Origin: Roseibium sp. MMSF_3412 | GTDB taxonomy: Bacteria > Pseudomonadota > Alphaproteobacteria > Rhizobiales > Stappiaceae | DNA: 64,000 nt | Assembly: GCF_030733265.1 (NCBI RefSeq) | Contig: NZ_JASHJI010000003.1 | Coordinates: forward strand, 124,001 to 188,000 | Direction of reading: 5' to 3' | Shown: piece after piece, positions 1-9,168 of the stretch | Position numbering within the stretch: the first letter of the stretch is position 1 | Layout of the letters: the number at the start of each line of letters is the position of its first letter | Position numbers and translations under genes: made by a program | Notes under the pieces: model-generated | What the model was told of the DNA's origin: nothing | Seen by the model: only the letters and a program-made list of their open reading frames with translations | The model's database searches: none

Positions 1-864
1 GGTTCCAAGGTCCAGTCCCGCGTCATCCGCGAAAGGCTGCAGAAGGAAGCTGAAGGCAACGTTGCCCTGAAGGTGGAAGACACGGACGAGCCCGACGCGT
101 TCATCGTCTCCGGGCGCGGCGAATTGCTGCTGGCGATCCTGATCGAGAACATGCGCCGCGAAGGCTTTGAACTCGGTGTCGGCCGTCCGCGCGTCGTCTA
201 CCAGTACGATTCCGCCGGCAACCGTCTGGAGCCGATCGAGGAAGTCATTATCGATGTCGACGAAGAACACTCCGGCATCGTCGTGCAAAAGCTTCAGGAG
301 CGCAAAGCCGACCTTCTGGAAATGAAGCCGTCCGGCGGCGGGCGCACGCGTCTTGTCTTCAATGCACCGACAAGGGGCCTGATCGGTTACCAGGCCGAGC
401 TGCTGTCCGACACCCGCGGCACTGCCATCTTCAACCGCATCTTCCACGGCTACGAAGCCTACAAGGGTCCGATCCAGGGACGTCACACGGGCGTGCTCCT
501 GTCCAACGGCACGGGTGAAGCGGTTGCCTACGCGCTCTTCAACCTGGAAGACCGCGGCCCGATGATGATCGATCCCGGCACGAAGGTGTATCCGGGCATG
601 ATTGTCGGCGAGCACACCCGCGGCAACGACCTTGAGGTCAACGTCCTTAAGGGCAAGCAGCTGACCAACATCCGCTCGGCCGGCAAGGACGATGCCGTCA
701 AGCTGACGACTCCAATGAAGCTGACGCTGGAAGCCGCGCTCTCCTACATCTCCGACGACGAACTGGTGGAAGTCACCCCGTCCTCGATCCGCCTGCGCAA
801 GGCGGAACTCGACCCGCACGCCCGCAAGCGCGCGGAACGCGCCGCCAACAAGGCATCGGCGTAA
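1..864 (+). CDS. typA: TypA/BipA ribosome-associated GTPase, 3' part only
   Basis: The reading frame is open from the first base of the window, so this is the C-terminal ~287 residues of a protein of roughly 600; the GTPase domain lies outside. The visible part matches elongation-factor domain III and V folds and the TypA C-terminal domain, with the run SGRGELLLAILIENMRREG and the motif GPMMIDPGTKVYPGMIVGEH typical of TypA/BipA rather than LepA or EF-G. TypA is a translational GTPase that binds the ribosome and is used in stress and cold adaptation. The gene ends in front of a strong hairpin terminator. The identity is firm, but nothing can be said of the N-terminus. Confidence 0.95.
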   Translation, partial: GSKVQSRVIRERLQKEAEGNVALKVEDTDEPDAFIVSGRGELLLAILIENMRREGFELGVGRPRVVYQYDSAGNRLEPIEEVIIDVDEEHSGIVVQKLQERKADLLEMKPSGGGRTRLVFNAPTRGLIGYQAELLSDTRGTAIFNRIFHGYEAYKGPIQGRHTGVLLSNGTGEAVAYALFNLEDRGPMMIDPGTKVYPGMIVGEHTRGNDLEVNVLKGKQLTNIRSAGKDDAVKLTTPMKLTLEAALSYISDDELVEVTPSSIRLRKAELDPHARKRAERAANKASA

Positions 865-892
865 AGCCGAAGGACCCTGACCAAGTCAAGAA

Positions 893-918
893 GCCCGGGC
901 AGCCGCCCGGGCTTTTTT
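893..918 (+). terminator. Rho-independent terminator of typA
   Basis: A perfect 8-bp stem GCCCGGGC / GCCCGGGC around the loop AGCC is followed directly by six T residues, 28 bases after the typA stop codon. Confidence 0.9.
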
Positions 919-945
919 GTGCTTTGGAGGCGAACGCACGCCCAA

Positions 946-1327
946 AGACTTGTCATCCCTGCGGAAGCGCAGCCGAAGGCAGGAACCGGTAGCCTCTTGG
1001 GTTCCACCTTCTTCCAATCGCCGGGAACACGGTGCATTGGCAAACACAGAAAGGCATTTGCCTTCGGTCGAAAGGGCCATCTGGTCGCTATGCGTGGTAC
1101 CTCTCCCGGTGGGAGAGGAAATTTTCGTTCTGGCCGTTGCGTTCCCGACGCACACGCCTTACCCAGCCGAAACGTCACGGCATGGATTGCCGGATCAAGT
1201 CCGGCAATGACGATGAGGAAAGATATTGCGACCGCTCCGCCGCCCTTATGTCACAGAACAGACGAAAAGCGGCATATCCAGTCTCAGCCTCATCCTGAGG
1301 AAGCGCGCAGCGCCGTCTCGAAGGATA
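946..1327. repeat. Cluster of dispersed alphaproteobacterial repeat fragments in a gene-free spacer
   Basis: The 528-base spacer between typA and the next gene contains no credible gene. It holds several pieces that look like known intergenic repeats of this group: TGTCATCCCTGCGGAAGCGC at about 951; the inverted repeat CTCTCCCGGTGGGAGAG at 1101-1117; ATTGCCGGA-TCAAG-TCCGGCAAT at 1186-1208; and CTCATCCTGAGGAAGCGCGC from about 1288, continuing to GTCTCGAAGGAT near 1326. Assigning them to repeat families rests on memory of Rhizobiales genomes; the inverted repeats themselves are visible. Confidence 0.6.
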
Positions 1328-1446
1328 GGCGGCACATTCCTTTCCGGAGGCCCTGCGATTTACCCCCTACCCCCAATGTCTGACTTGCCTGTGTGCACTG
1401 CAATAGGCTCTAATCGCGCGCAACAAACCGGATCTGGGAGGGACCG

Positions 1447-2499
1447 TTGAGCAAGACCAATCGCGGCAATTTTTTCGAGGACTTCGAGGTCGGCCAGGTG
1501 ATCCGTCATGCGACGCCGCGCACCGTGACCTCGGGCGATCAGGCGCTTTATACCGCGCTCTACGGCTCGCGCTTCGCTGTTCAGTCTTCCGACGCCTTCG
1601 CCCGTGCGCTCGGCTATGCTCATGCACCGCTGGACGATCTCCTGACCTTCCACATCGTCTTCGGCAAGACGGTTCCGGACATCTCGCTGAATGCCGTCGC
1701 CAATCTCGGTTATGCCGGTGGCCGCTTCCTGGCACCGGTCTATCCCGGCGACACCCTCTCGACTGTCTCCGAAGTGATCGGCAAGAAGGAAAATTCCAAC
1801 GGCAAGACGGGTGTCGTCTATGTCCGCTCGACCGGCTACACGGCCACCGGGACCGAAGTCCTGGACTATGTGCGCTGGGTGATGGTCAACAAGCGCGACC
1901 CGGGTTCTCCCGCACCGGAGCCGGTTGTCCCCGACCTTCCGGCCGCCATCGACCCGCACGCCCTCGGCACGGCTGCGCCACTGCTTGACACTGCGAATTG
2001 GGACAATGCCCTTTCCGGATCGGAGTTCCGTTTCGGCGACTACGCCATCGGCGAAAAGATCGATCATGTCGACGGCATGACGGTCGAGGAAGCCGAACAC
2101 CAGATGGCCACCCGCCTTTACCAGAACACGGCGAAGGTGCATTTCAACCAGCATACGGAATCAAAAGGCCGGTTCGGGAAGCGCCTGATCTATGGCGGAC
2201 ACGTGATTTCGCTGGCCCGCGCGCTTTCCTTCAACGGCCTCGGCAATGCCTTCCACATTGCCGGCATCAACGGCGGCCGCCACGTAGCACCATTGTTTTC
2301 CGGCGACACGGTCTATGCCTGGTCGGAGGTTCTCGATGCGTCCGAGATCGACGGGCGCCAGGACATCGGCGCGCTTCGCCTGCGTCTCGTGGCCACCAAG
2401 AACCGCCCGTGCCAGGATTTCCCGCTGAAGTCTGAAGACGGCAAATATCTGGACGACGTGATCCTCGACTTCGACTACTGGGCGCTGATTCCGAAATAG
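1447..2499 (+). CDS. mch: Mesaconyl-CoA hydratase (MaoC family)
   Basis: A 350-residue protein with two MaoC-type hot-dog halves (about residues 10-160 and 190-345). The segment FGKTVPDISLNAVANLGYA followed by PVYPGDTL and KENSNG...GVVYVRS is characteristic of mesaconyl-(2-methylfumaryl-)CoA hydratase, which interconverts mesaconyl-CoA and beta-methylmalyl-CoA in the ethylmalonyl-CoA pathway of acetate assimilation. The length agrees with characterised enzymes of about 345 residues. The start is a TTG preceded by GGGAGG; no ATG fits the conserved N-terminus FFEDFEVGQ better. The other pathway genes are not in the window. A less specific MaoC dehydratase is the alternative. Confidence 0.85.
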   Translation: MSKTNRGNFFEDFEVGQVIRHATPRTVTSGDQALYTALYGSRFAVQSSDAFARALGYAHAPLDDLLTFHIVFGKTVPDISLNAVANLGYAGGRFLAPVYPGDTLSTVSEVIGKKENSNGKTGVVYVRSTGYTATGTEVLDYVRWVMVNKRDPGSPAPEPVVPDLPAAIDPHALGTAAPLLDTANWDNALSGSEFRFGDYAIGEKIDHVDGMTVEEAEHQMATRLYQNTAKVHFNQHTESKGRFGKRLIYGGHVISLARALSFNGLGNAFHIAGINGGRHVAPLFSGDTVYAWSEVLDASEIDGRQDIGALRLRLVATKNRPCQDFPLKSEDGKYLDDVILDFDYWALIPK

Positions 2500-2573
2500 C
2501 TTTTGACCGGCGAGTTGCCGGAAGGTGACGGGACCCGCGTTCCCGGTTACCATGAGGGTGAAGGAGGCCGGTC

Positions 2574-3347
2574 ATGCTGACGACGCTCTCGGCGAGGGAA
2601 ACGAACCTGGTATTCGCCATCATGCAGGACATGGTCGCGATCCGGGAGGCGCGCGAGCTGCGGCTGCAACTGGGCGAACGCCTGCTCGATCTCTTTCAGG
2701 CTGACCATTTCGCGTCCTACATCTGGGAAAGGGACGCGGGAGACACCGGCGGCGTATTCCTCAACATGGACGAAAACAACCTCGCCGCCTATGAGACCCA
2801 TTTCCAGTATTGCGATCCGATCACACCGCGCTTCCGCATGTGCCGCCGTGCCACCCATCTGGATCAGGTTATTTCCCGCGAGGACTTTCTGCGCACCGAG
2901 TTCTTCAACGACTTCCTGGCGCGCGACGGCCTGCGGCATGGAATGAATTATCACGCCTATTCCGGCGTGAACCATCTCGGCGACCTGCGCATCTGGCGCG
3001 GACGGGGCCGCGAGACATTTGAGCAGAGAGATCTGGATCTGCTCGATGCCATCGGCACGGCATTCGGCAACGCCCTTACCAATCTGCGCCGTGAAGAAAC
3101 CCGGCTGCGCGAAGCTGATCCGCAGCGGCGCTTCCTGGCCTGGGCCGAAAAACACGGCCTGACGGCGCGAGAAAAAGACGTGCTTGCATTGCTCAGCGAG
3201 GGCAAACGGGACCGAGAGATAGCGGCAGATCTCGGGGTCTCGGCAACGACGGTCCGGTCCCACCTGAAGTCAATCTATCAAAAATCGTGTACCGGAAGCC
3301 GTGCGGCGCTTCTGGCCAGCCTGAACGGGTCTCACGCCCTGCAATAA
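2574..3347 (+). CDS. LuxR-type transcriptional regulator with N-terminal sensor domain
   Basis: 257 residues. The C-terminal ~65 residues form a LuxR/GerE helix-turn-helix ([20 protein letters not shown], then [21 protein letters not shown]). The N-terminal ~180 residues look like a GAF or autoinducer-binding-like domain and contain a YCDPITPRF segment reminiscent of the DP motif of LuxR receptors, but not the complete autoinducer signature. The start is fixed by an AAGGAGG ribosome binding site. No LuxI-type synthase is nearby, so this is a solo regulator of unknown signal. Its target may be the amidase gene 83 bases downstream, which is inference. Confidence 0.75.
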   Translation: MLTTLSARETNLVFAIMQDMVAIREARELRLQLGERLLDLFQADHFASYIWERDAGDTGGVFLNMDENNLAAYETHFQYCDPITPRFRMCRRATHLDQVISREDFLRTEFFNDFLARDGLRHGMNYHAYSGVNHLGDLRIWRGRGRETFEQRDLDLLDAIGTAFGNALTNLRREETRLREADPQRRFLAWAEKHGLTAREKDVLALLSEGKRDREIAADLGVSATTVRSHLKSIYQKSCTGSRAALLASLNGSHALQ

Positions 3348-3430
3348 CCGGCAGGCCTCCTCATTTTGGAGGATGCGCTCGCCAACGATCCGGCATTTGC
3401 TGTGTTTTCTTCCAAAAGAAGGGAACACCT

Positions 3431-4906
3431 ATGACCAGGCATATCCTATCGGGCCTTTTGACAGCAGCCGCGCTGATTGCCGCGCCCGCTGCAACCGCCC
3501 AGGACATTACCGATTTAACCGCCTCGGAGGCGGCAAAAGCCATTGCGGACGGGAAACTGACCGCAACCGAACTGGTTGACGCGCTGATTGCAAAGACCGG
3601 AGATGATCCGGGCAATGTCTATATCAGCTTCGACAGCGAGGGCGCAGCGGCGGCGGCCGCCACTGCCGACGAACGTGTTGCCGCCGGGGACGAACTCGGA
3701 CCGCTGCATGGCGTGCCGATTGTCGTGAAGGACAACATCGCCTCCCAGGGACTGCCCACGACAGGCGGCACACCGGCCCTGAAAGGCTGGATCCCGGCCG
3801 AAGACGCCCCCGTCCTTGCGAGACTGCGAGACGCGGGCGCCATCCTGATCGGCAAGACCAACCTGCATGAACTTGCCTTTGGCATCACGTCAAACAATGC
3901 CGCCTTCGGCGCGGTTGCCAATGCTTATGATCCCGGTCGTTTCGCCGGCGGGTCCAGTGGCGGAACCGGCGCCGCCGTCGGCGCACGCCTGGCACCGGCA
4001 GGCCTTGGCACCGACACCGGCGGCTCCGTGCGCATTCCCGCCGCCCTTAACGGCGTATCCGGCCTGCGTCCGACAATCGGTCGGTATCCGGCGGGCGGTA
4101 TCATCCCGATTTCGGCAACGCGTGACACGGCAGGACCGATTGCAAGGTCAGTGGCCGATCTCATCCTTTTCGATACGGTCATCACGGGCACCGGGGAGAG
4201 TGTTGCACCCGCCGATCTGAATACCGTGCGCCTCGGCGTTCCGTCGGTCCTGACCGAAAGTCTTTCGCCTGAAACGGAGCGGCTGTTCAGGGAAGCGCTC
4301 GGCACGCTGGAACAGGCCGGCGTCACCCTGATTGACGTCGATATCAGCGGTGAGTTGGACCTTGCGGCCAAGGCCGGGTTCCCGATTGCGCTCTGGGAGG
4401 TCAGGCGCGACCTTGCCGCATTCCTGGACGCGAGCGGCAGCGGGCTCACGCTGGAAGATGTCGCAGCTGAAGTGGCAAGCCCGGACGTCAAATTCGTGTT
4501 CGAAAACCTCGTGCTCGGCGACCAGGCTATCCCGGATGAGGTCTACGCGGCCGCCTTGACCGATCTCAGGCCCTTGGTACAGTCGGGTTATGCCGAGGTC
4601 TTCGCCGCAAACAGGCTGGATGCGCTCGTCTTTCCGACAACGCCGCTTGCCGCCCAGCCGATTGCAGGATCGGACATGACGGTCTCGCTGAACGGGGAAG
4701 ATGTGCCGACGTTCCAGACATTCATCCGCAACACGGACCCGGGCTCGATCGCGGGCATTCCGGGCCTGTCATTGCCAATCGGTCTGACAGCTGACGGAGT
4801 GCCGGTCGGCCTCGAACTCGACGGCCCGGCTTTCAGTGACCGGCATCTGCTGGCACTCGGCCTGGCGATTGAAGCGGCATTACCGAACATCCAGGCACCC
4901 GAATAG
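3431..4906 (+). CDS. Exported amidase (amidase-signature family)
   Basis: 491 residues, starting at the ATG that gives a signal peptide (hydrophobic residues 5-22, cleavage near ATAQD). The Ser-cisSer-Lys triad of the amidase-signature family is visible: Lys100 in VVKDNIA, cis-Ser in GGSSGG (173-178), nucleophile Ser199 in DTGGSVRIPA. Such enzymes hydrolyse amide bonds of small molecules; the substrate here cannot be read from sequence. The signal peptide places it in the periplasm, which is less common than cytoplasmic amidases and argues against a GatA role. It follows the LuxR-type gene on the same strand. Confidence 0.85.
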   Translation: MTRHILSGLLTAAALIAAPAATAQDITDLTASEAAKAIADGKLTATELVDALIAKTGDDPGNVYISFDSEGAAAAAATADERVAAGDELGPLHGVPIVVKDNIASQGLPTTGGTPALKGWIPAEDAPVLARLRDAGAILIGKTNLHELAFGITSNNAAFGAVANAYDPGRFAGGSSGGTGAAVGARLAPAGLGTDTGGSVRIPAALNGVSGLRPTIGRYPAGGIIPISATRDTAGPIARSVADLILFDTVITGTGESVAPADLNTVRLGVPSVLTESLSPETERLFREALGTLEQAGVTLIDVDISGELDLAAKAGFPIALWEVRRDLAAFLDASGSGLTLEDVAAEVASPDVKFVFENLVLGDQAIPDEVYAAALTDLRPLVQSGYAEVFAANRLDALVFPTTPLAAQPIAGSDMTVSLNGEDVPTFQTFIRNTDPGSIAGIPGLSLPIGLTADGVPVGLELDGPAFSDRHLLALGLAIEAALPNIQAPE

Positions 4907-4946
4907 GCCCCGCGGTCTGATGTGCGTAGATATCAGTGGAACTCAC

Positions 4947-4973
4947 AAACCCTGACCGTTCAGGTCAGGGTTT
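4947..4973. terminator. Bidirectional hairpin between convergent amidase and L,D-transpeptidase genes
   Basis: A 10-bp stem AAACCCTGAC / GTCAGGGTTT with a 7-base loop lies between two convergent genes and runs into the last codons of the L,D-transpeptidase gene. The flanking T-tracts are short, so termination strength is uncertain. Confidence 0.5.
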
Positions 4974-6227
4974 GGCACCCGGAACAATGTTCGTCGTGAT
5001 CGGCCCGACACCGGCCTCGGCCTCGGTCGGTTTTGACCCGAAGGGAACCCAGCGCTTCAGGAAGCGTCCCGCCACACCGCCGCGGGATTGTTCCTGCGGG
5101 GCGAACGCCGTTTCAACGGCTGTTCCCTCAGTCTCGCCCTGTGCATCGGCCGGTGCGCTTGCAGCTGCCACGGCACTTGCAGCGGCCTCAGAAGCCGGCT
5201 CGTCGGCGGGCGGGATCTTCGCTGTCGTGATTTCGGTCTCGTCGCCAGCATTGCCAAAGACTTCGGCAATACGCTTGTTGCGTTCATCCCGGCGTTGCTG
5301 GCGTTCCTCGCGGGCATCGAAACGGGCCGCAAGTTGCTGGAACTTTTCGTCGTCCTTGCTCTGCTTGGACGCAACCGCTGACGAGATGCTCGGATGCACC
5401 TGGTATTCCGGACACTTGGCGCTGGCGCGGAACGGCACGCCCTCGACCAGTGTCGTGGCATCAAAGACGTATTTCTTTTCGCAGACCGAGACTTTCGGCG
5501 GCGTCTGGGTCACTTCGAAATGATCATACCCGGTCTTGAGCATGTTCCAGTAATCAAGGTGCTCGTTGTCACGGTGACGCGCCATGTTCTCCGGCGTCAT
5601 GCGGAACGGAAATGCCTGCACCTGGAAAGACTTCTGTCCACCCTTGAAGCTCTCGCGCGCAAGAGCGTAGATGTCCTCGACCTGTTCGTCCGTCATGGCA
5701 TAGCAGCCGCGCGAGGAGCAGGCGCCATGCACCATCAGATGCGAGCCGGTGCGGCCATGGGCGCGGTCATACTTGTTCGGGTATCCGAGATTGAACGCCA
5801 GGTGATAGCTTGAATTCGGGTTCATCAGCGCGGGGGTGATTTCATAGAACCCCTCTGGCGCCTGCCGGTCGCCTTCCTTGAACTTCGGGCCCAGCTTGCC
5901 GGACCACTTGCAGATCTCGAATTCTTCCAGCTTCTTGTATTTGCCGGTCCGCGTCTGCTTCCAGACTTCAAGCTCGGATTCTTCCTTGAAGATGCGGATC
6001 ATGATCGGCGATGTCGAGCTCATGTTGAGATCGGTCATCTTGCGCTTGATGGAATCGCTTACGGGACGCAGGTGCTTCGGCCCGGCGCCGAACTCGTCGG
6101 CCTGACAGGCTGCCAGGACACCGGCGGCAATCACCAGCGATCCGAGCCTTGCCGCCTTTCCGGCACCGTTCCCGGTGACCCTCTTCTGCAGCGCGGCTGG
6201 CGTTTTCAATCGGCGCCCAAAGACCAT
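4965..6227 (-). CDS. YafK/YkuD-type L,D-transpeptidase lipoprotein
   Basis: 420 residues. A lipobox LAAC places the lipidated Cys at residue 41 after a hydrophobic segment. The YkuD catalytic motif HGACSSRGCYAMTD sits at about 168-180, with His168 and catalytic Cys175. The family cross-links peptidoglycan through 3-3 bonds or attaches or removes proteins on the cell wall. The C-terminal ~130 residues after the catalytic domain are Ala/Glu-rich with a basic, coiled-coil-like stretch (EERQQRRDERNKR) and have no recognised domain. The long N-terminus before the lipobox is unusual, so a later start near the hydrophobic stretch is possible. Confidence 0.85.
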   Translation of the reverse strand: MVFGRRLKTPAALQKRVTGNGAGKAARLGSLVIAAGVLAACQADEFGAGPKHLRPVSDSIKRKMTDLNMSSTSPIMIRIFKEESELEVWKQTRTGKYKKLEEFEICKWSGKLGPKFKEGDRQAPEGFYEITPALMNPNSSYHLAFNLGYPNKYDRAHGRTGSHLMVHGACSSRGCYAMTDEQVEDIYALARESFKGGQKSFQVQAFPFRMTPENMARHRDNEHLDYWNMLKTGYDHFEVTQTPPKVSVCEKKYVFDATTLVEGVPFRASAKCPEYQVHPSISSAVASKQSKDDEKFQQLAARFDAREERQQRRDERNKRIAEVFGNAGDETEITTAKIPPADEPASEAAASAVAAASAPADAQGETEGTAVETAFAPQEQSRGGVAGRFLKRWVPFGSKPTEAEAGVGPITTNIVPGAKP

Positions 6228-6537
6228 GTTACTATCCCGAACTGAGTGGAACCGGAAACGCGGATCTCAAATCCGGCAGTTACGTTTCTGGTTTCCTGCG
6301 TCTCGCCCCCGCGCAAAGGCTAGGGAATGTTAGTTGACGATAAGTTACTGAAACCCACCTGCCCCTGCGAAGCAAATTCCGGTGATACGAACAAAAACTG
6401 AGGCAATCGACCCTTCAAATGCCCTAACTGTGCCTGAATGCAGGCAGAATCTGGCCACACAATGGCAAAAATGCCTGCTTTTTCAATCGCAGAGCCGATT
6501 CTCTTGCTGACTTTCTCGTGAAGCGACGTGATTACCC
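6228..6537. other. Gene-free spacer between the L,D-transpeptidase start and the accA end
   Basis: 310 bases, more AT-rich than the genes around it. It must carry the promoter of the L,D-transpeptidase gene reading left. I see no convincing small ORF, no T-tailed hairpin and no tandem repeat. Confidence 0.5.
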
Positions 6538-7497
6538 CTAAGTCAGGGTGCGCCCGATCGCGATGAATTTGTCGCGTCTTTGCTTGCGGATTTCTTCGGG
6601 GGTGAGACCCGCCAGCTCTTCCAGGGCTGCCTCGATGGATTTCCCGGCACTGTCAATGACGATCTCGCGTGCCCGGTGCGCGCCTCCGACCGGTTCGACG
6701 ATTATGTCGTCGATGACACCGAGCTGTTTCAGGTCCTGCGCGGTGATCTTGAGCGCAGTCGCCGCGTCCTGCGCCTTGGCGCTGTCGCGCCAGAGGATTG
6801 ACGCGGCCCCTTCCGGCGAAATGACGGAATAGATCGCGTGCTCCATCATCAGCACCTTGTTTGCCGTGGCAATCGCGATCGCACCGCCGGAACCGCCTTC
6901 GCCGATCACGACGGCAATGGAGGGCACACCAAGTCCGAGGCCGACATCGGTCGAGCGCGCAATGGCTTCCGACTGGCCGCGTTCTTCGGCGCCCCGTCCC
7001 GGATAGGCACCGGACGTGTCGACGAAACTGATCAGCGGAATGTCGAAGCGTTCGGCAAGTTCCATGATGCGCACGGCCTTGCGATATCCTTCAGGCCGAA
7101 CCATTCCGAAATTGTGCTTCAGGCGCGTGTCGGTGTCGTGCCCCTTTTCCTGCGCGAGAACGGCGACCGACTGGCCGCGGAAACGGCCGATCCCGGCCAG
7201 CAGGGCATGGTCTTCGGCAAATTTACGGTCGCCGGCGAGCGGCGTGAAGTCCTCGACCAGACCTGACACGTAGTCGACCGCATGAGGACGGTCCGGATGC
7301 CGGGCAACCAGCGTCTTCTGCCAGGGGGTGAGCTTGGAATAAAGGTCCTGGAGCGTCTGGGCGGATTTTGCGTTGAGCCGCTCGATCTCGCCATCGACAT
7401 TGACCGCTTCGCCATCCTCGGCTGCGATGGCCCGCAGCTCCTGGATCTTGCCTTCAATATCCGCGACGGGTTTTTCGAACTCCAGATAGCTGTGCAT
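6538..7497 (-). CDS. accA: Acetyl-CoA carboxylase carboxyltransferase subunit alpha
   Basis: 319 residues from the ATG giving MHSYLEFEKPVADIEGKI, which matches the usual AccA N-terminus; an upstream in-frame TTG would add seven residues. The carboxyltransferase core is plain (LISFVDTSGAYPGRGAEERG, IGEGGSGGAIAI). AccA and AccD together transfer carboxyl from biotin to acetyl-CoA, giving malonyl-CoA for fatty acid synthesis. accD and accBC are not in the window. The gene stands alone, with 172 bases to the next gene. Confidence 0.97.
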   Translation of the reverse strand: MHSYLEFEKPVADIEGKIQELRAIAAEDGEAVNVDGEIERLNAKSAQTLQDLYSKLTPWQKTLVARHPDRPHAVDYVSGLVEDFTPLAGDRKFAEDHALLAGIGRFRGQSVAVLAQEKGHDTDTRLKHNFGMVRPEGYRKAVRIMELAERFDIPLISFVDTSGAYPGRGAEERGQSEAIARSTDVGLGLGVPSIAVVIGEGGSGGAIAIATANKVLMMEHAIYSVISPEGAASILWRDSAKAQDAATALKITAQDLKQLGVIDDIIVEPVGGAHRAREIVIDSAGKSIEAALEELAGLTPEEIRKQRRDKFIAIGRTLT

Positions 7498-7669
7498 GTA
7501 CTTGTTTACCCGAAACAACCCGGCAGGCCGGCATATGACAGGCCGGTCCGGAAAACTGACTGTAAGGTGCTTGCGCGCCCCGTTGGCGTAATGTGGAGCG
7601 CTGTATCAAGAGACGCAAGGGGGCGCAAGTCTCGGCCCCGGTCGAGAGTGGCAAATGTGGTCAGAGAAG

Positions 7670-8503
7670 CTAACGCCGCGCGGCCTGATCGCTGCCGGCG
7701 CCATCGATCGTCAGCTTGGTGGCCTCCACGAGCAACCGCCCGTTCCTGGTGTCGATGGCAATGCGATACGGAATGAGGACATTGTCCCGTCCCATGGGAG
7801 CAATCCAGACCTCCATGTTCGCCTTGGCCATGTATTTCACCGACTCCTTAGACGGACGGTGTCCGGCGACAGGCACCCATCTTGCCTTGCAGACAACAAC
7901 GGTGCCCTTGTAGCCCCGGCCGGACACTTCCTTGGTGCCTTCATAGCTCAGCTTGATGTCAAACCGGGTCCATCCGTCAAAAATCGGAAGTTTGCGGGAA
8001 CAGGCCTTCGGTCCGAAACTGTCCTTCGACCGCTTCACCGGCATCAGGGCGGCACTGAGCGGATCGATCGCATTCCGCTTGTGGCGGTTGGTGATCTTGA
8101 TCCGTTCCTTGTTCGGCTTGAACTGGGGCGCAACTTCCATCGACCGGATATTGCGCGAGCCCTGGTTCAGATTGACGTAGAAATCGAGATTGGCCGCATG
8201 CGACGCCATCCGGTACTTCGACGGCACCACCTTCGAACCCACCAGCCAGCCCGAGGCTTCCGCTCCGCCCTTTCCGGTCGAGAACAGGGTTCCGATGCCG
8301 GCGGGCGCAACCGTGACCTTGGCCGAATAGGCATTGCCCTGCATCACGAGCGACAGCGTTCCGCGCCCGATCTTGAAGCCTGCGAGCGAGATTGCATAAA
8401 CACCGCCGACGCTGTTCTTTTTCGCCTGGGCAGGCGAAACCAGCAGCGCGCCGGCCATCAATGGGAGGACGACGAGGCGTCCGAGTGACGACAGACCAAA
8501 CAC
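7670..8503 (-). CDS. Exported DUF3108 protein
   Basis: 277 residues with a clear signal peptide (hydrophobic 7-22, cleavage after SPAQA at about 27). The body matches the DUF3108 pattern: YAISLAGFKIGRGTLSLVM, then a conserved DP(L/I)SA segment, and near the end IPYRIAIDTRNGRL. The family is periplasmic, often predicted as a beta-barrel-like lipid- or envelope-associated fold, and its biochemical role is unknown. It is divergent to rpmB, with a 343-base shared upstream region. Confidence 0.75.
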   Translation of the reverse strand: MFGLSSLGRLVVLPLMAGALLVSPAQAKKNSVGGVYAISLAGFKIGRGTLSLVMQGNAYSAKVTVAPAGIGTLFSTGKGGAEASGWLVGSKVVPSKYRMASHAANLDFYVNLNQGSRNIRSMEVAPQFKPNKERIKITNRHKRNAIDPLSAALMPVKRSKDSFGPKACSRKLPIFDGWTRFDIKLSYEGTKEVSGRGYKGTVVVCKARWVPVAGHRPSKESVKYMAKANMEVWIAPMGRDNVLIPYRIAIDTRNGRLLVEATKLTIDGAGSDQAARR

Positions 8504-8846
8504 TTCAACAAACCTCCGCGCTGCCCCTTCGGCAACGATCCGCGCCCCGTGCCAATATGTTCCGTACGGTCAACACTAGCATGAAAATCGTCCTGGGAAC
8601 CGCATCAATCATTCTAAATTATGGTAACTCAGTGGTTAACGCGGTGCACCTGTGCGAATAAAACCACAGAATCGGCTCCTCGGGCAGGACATGTCTTGAC
8701 GTTCAAGCGCGCTGCCATTATAGCGGGGCAACTTTTTCCGAGAAATGCCGGAGACGATGTCGCCGGACCTAAGGTCCGCGCCGGTTCCGGTTTGGACTTG
8801 CTGGGTTCCATGTAACGGCCCAGCCACGAAAACAAAAGGTGATATC
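8504..8846. other. Divergent upstream region of the DUF3108 gene and rpmB
   Basis: 343 bases without a gene. It contains the rpmB promoter at 8696-8724 and, between that promoter and rpmB, a near-perfect palindrome CGGACCTAAGGTCCG at 8763-8777 that would form a hairpin in the rpmB leader. Whether the leader hairpin regulates L28 synthesis cannot be told from sequence. Confidence 0.55.
8696..8724 (+). promoter_or_regulatory. Sigma-70 type promoter of rpmB
   Basis: TTGACG at 8696-8701 and TATAGC at 8719-8724 are separated by exactly 17 bases and lie about 120 bases before the rpmB start codon. Confidence 0.75.
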
Positions 8847-9143
8847 ATGGCACGCCGTTGCGAACTCTCCGGCAAAGATGTGATGACGGGCAATAACGTC
8901 TCGCACGCAAACAACAAATCCCGCCGCCGGTTCCTGCCGAACCTGTGCAACGTGTCCCTCCTGAGCGACACGCTTGGCGAAACCTTCAAGCTGCGTGTCA
9001 GCGCCCACGCCCTGCGCTCGGTCGAGCACCGCGGCGGCCTGGATGCGTACCTTCTGAAAGCTTCCGACAGCCAGCTGTCCGATGCGGCCCGCAAGATCAA
9101 GGTCAGCATCAAGCGCAAGCAGGCCGAAGCGGCGGCTGCCTGA
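8847..9143 (+). CDS. rpmB: 50S ribosomal protein L28
   Basis: 98 residues starting [20 protein letters not shown], the conserved L28 N-terminus, with [14 protein letters not shown] and [19 protein letters not shown] following as in the alphaproteobacterial form. An AAAAGG sequence precedes the ATG. It is a structural component of the large ribosomal subunit. The queuosine-precursor transporter follows after 25 bases and probably shares the transcript. Confidence 0.97.
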   Translation: MARRCELSGKDVMTGNNVSHANNKSRRRFLPNLCNVSLLSDTLGETFKLRVSAHALRSVEHRGGLDAYLLKASDSQLSDAARKIKVSIKRKQAEAAAA

Positions 9144-9168
9144 TCCAACCCTTTCGGGGTAAAATGAA

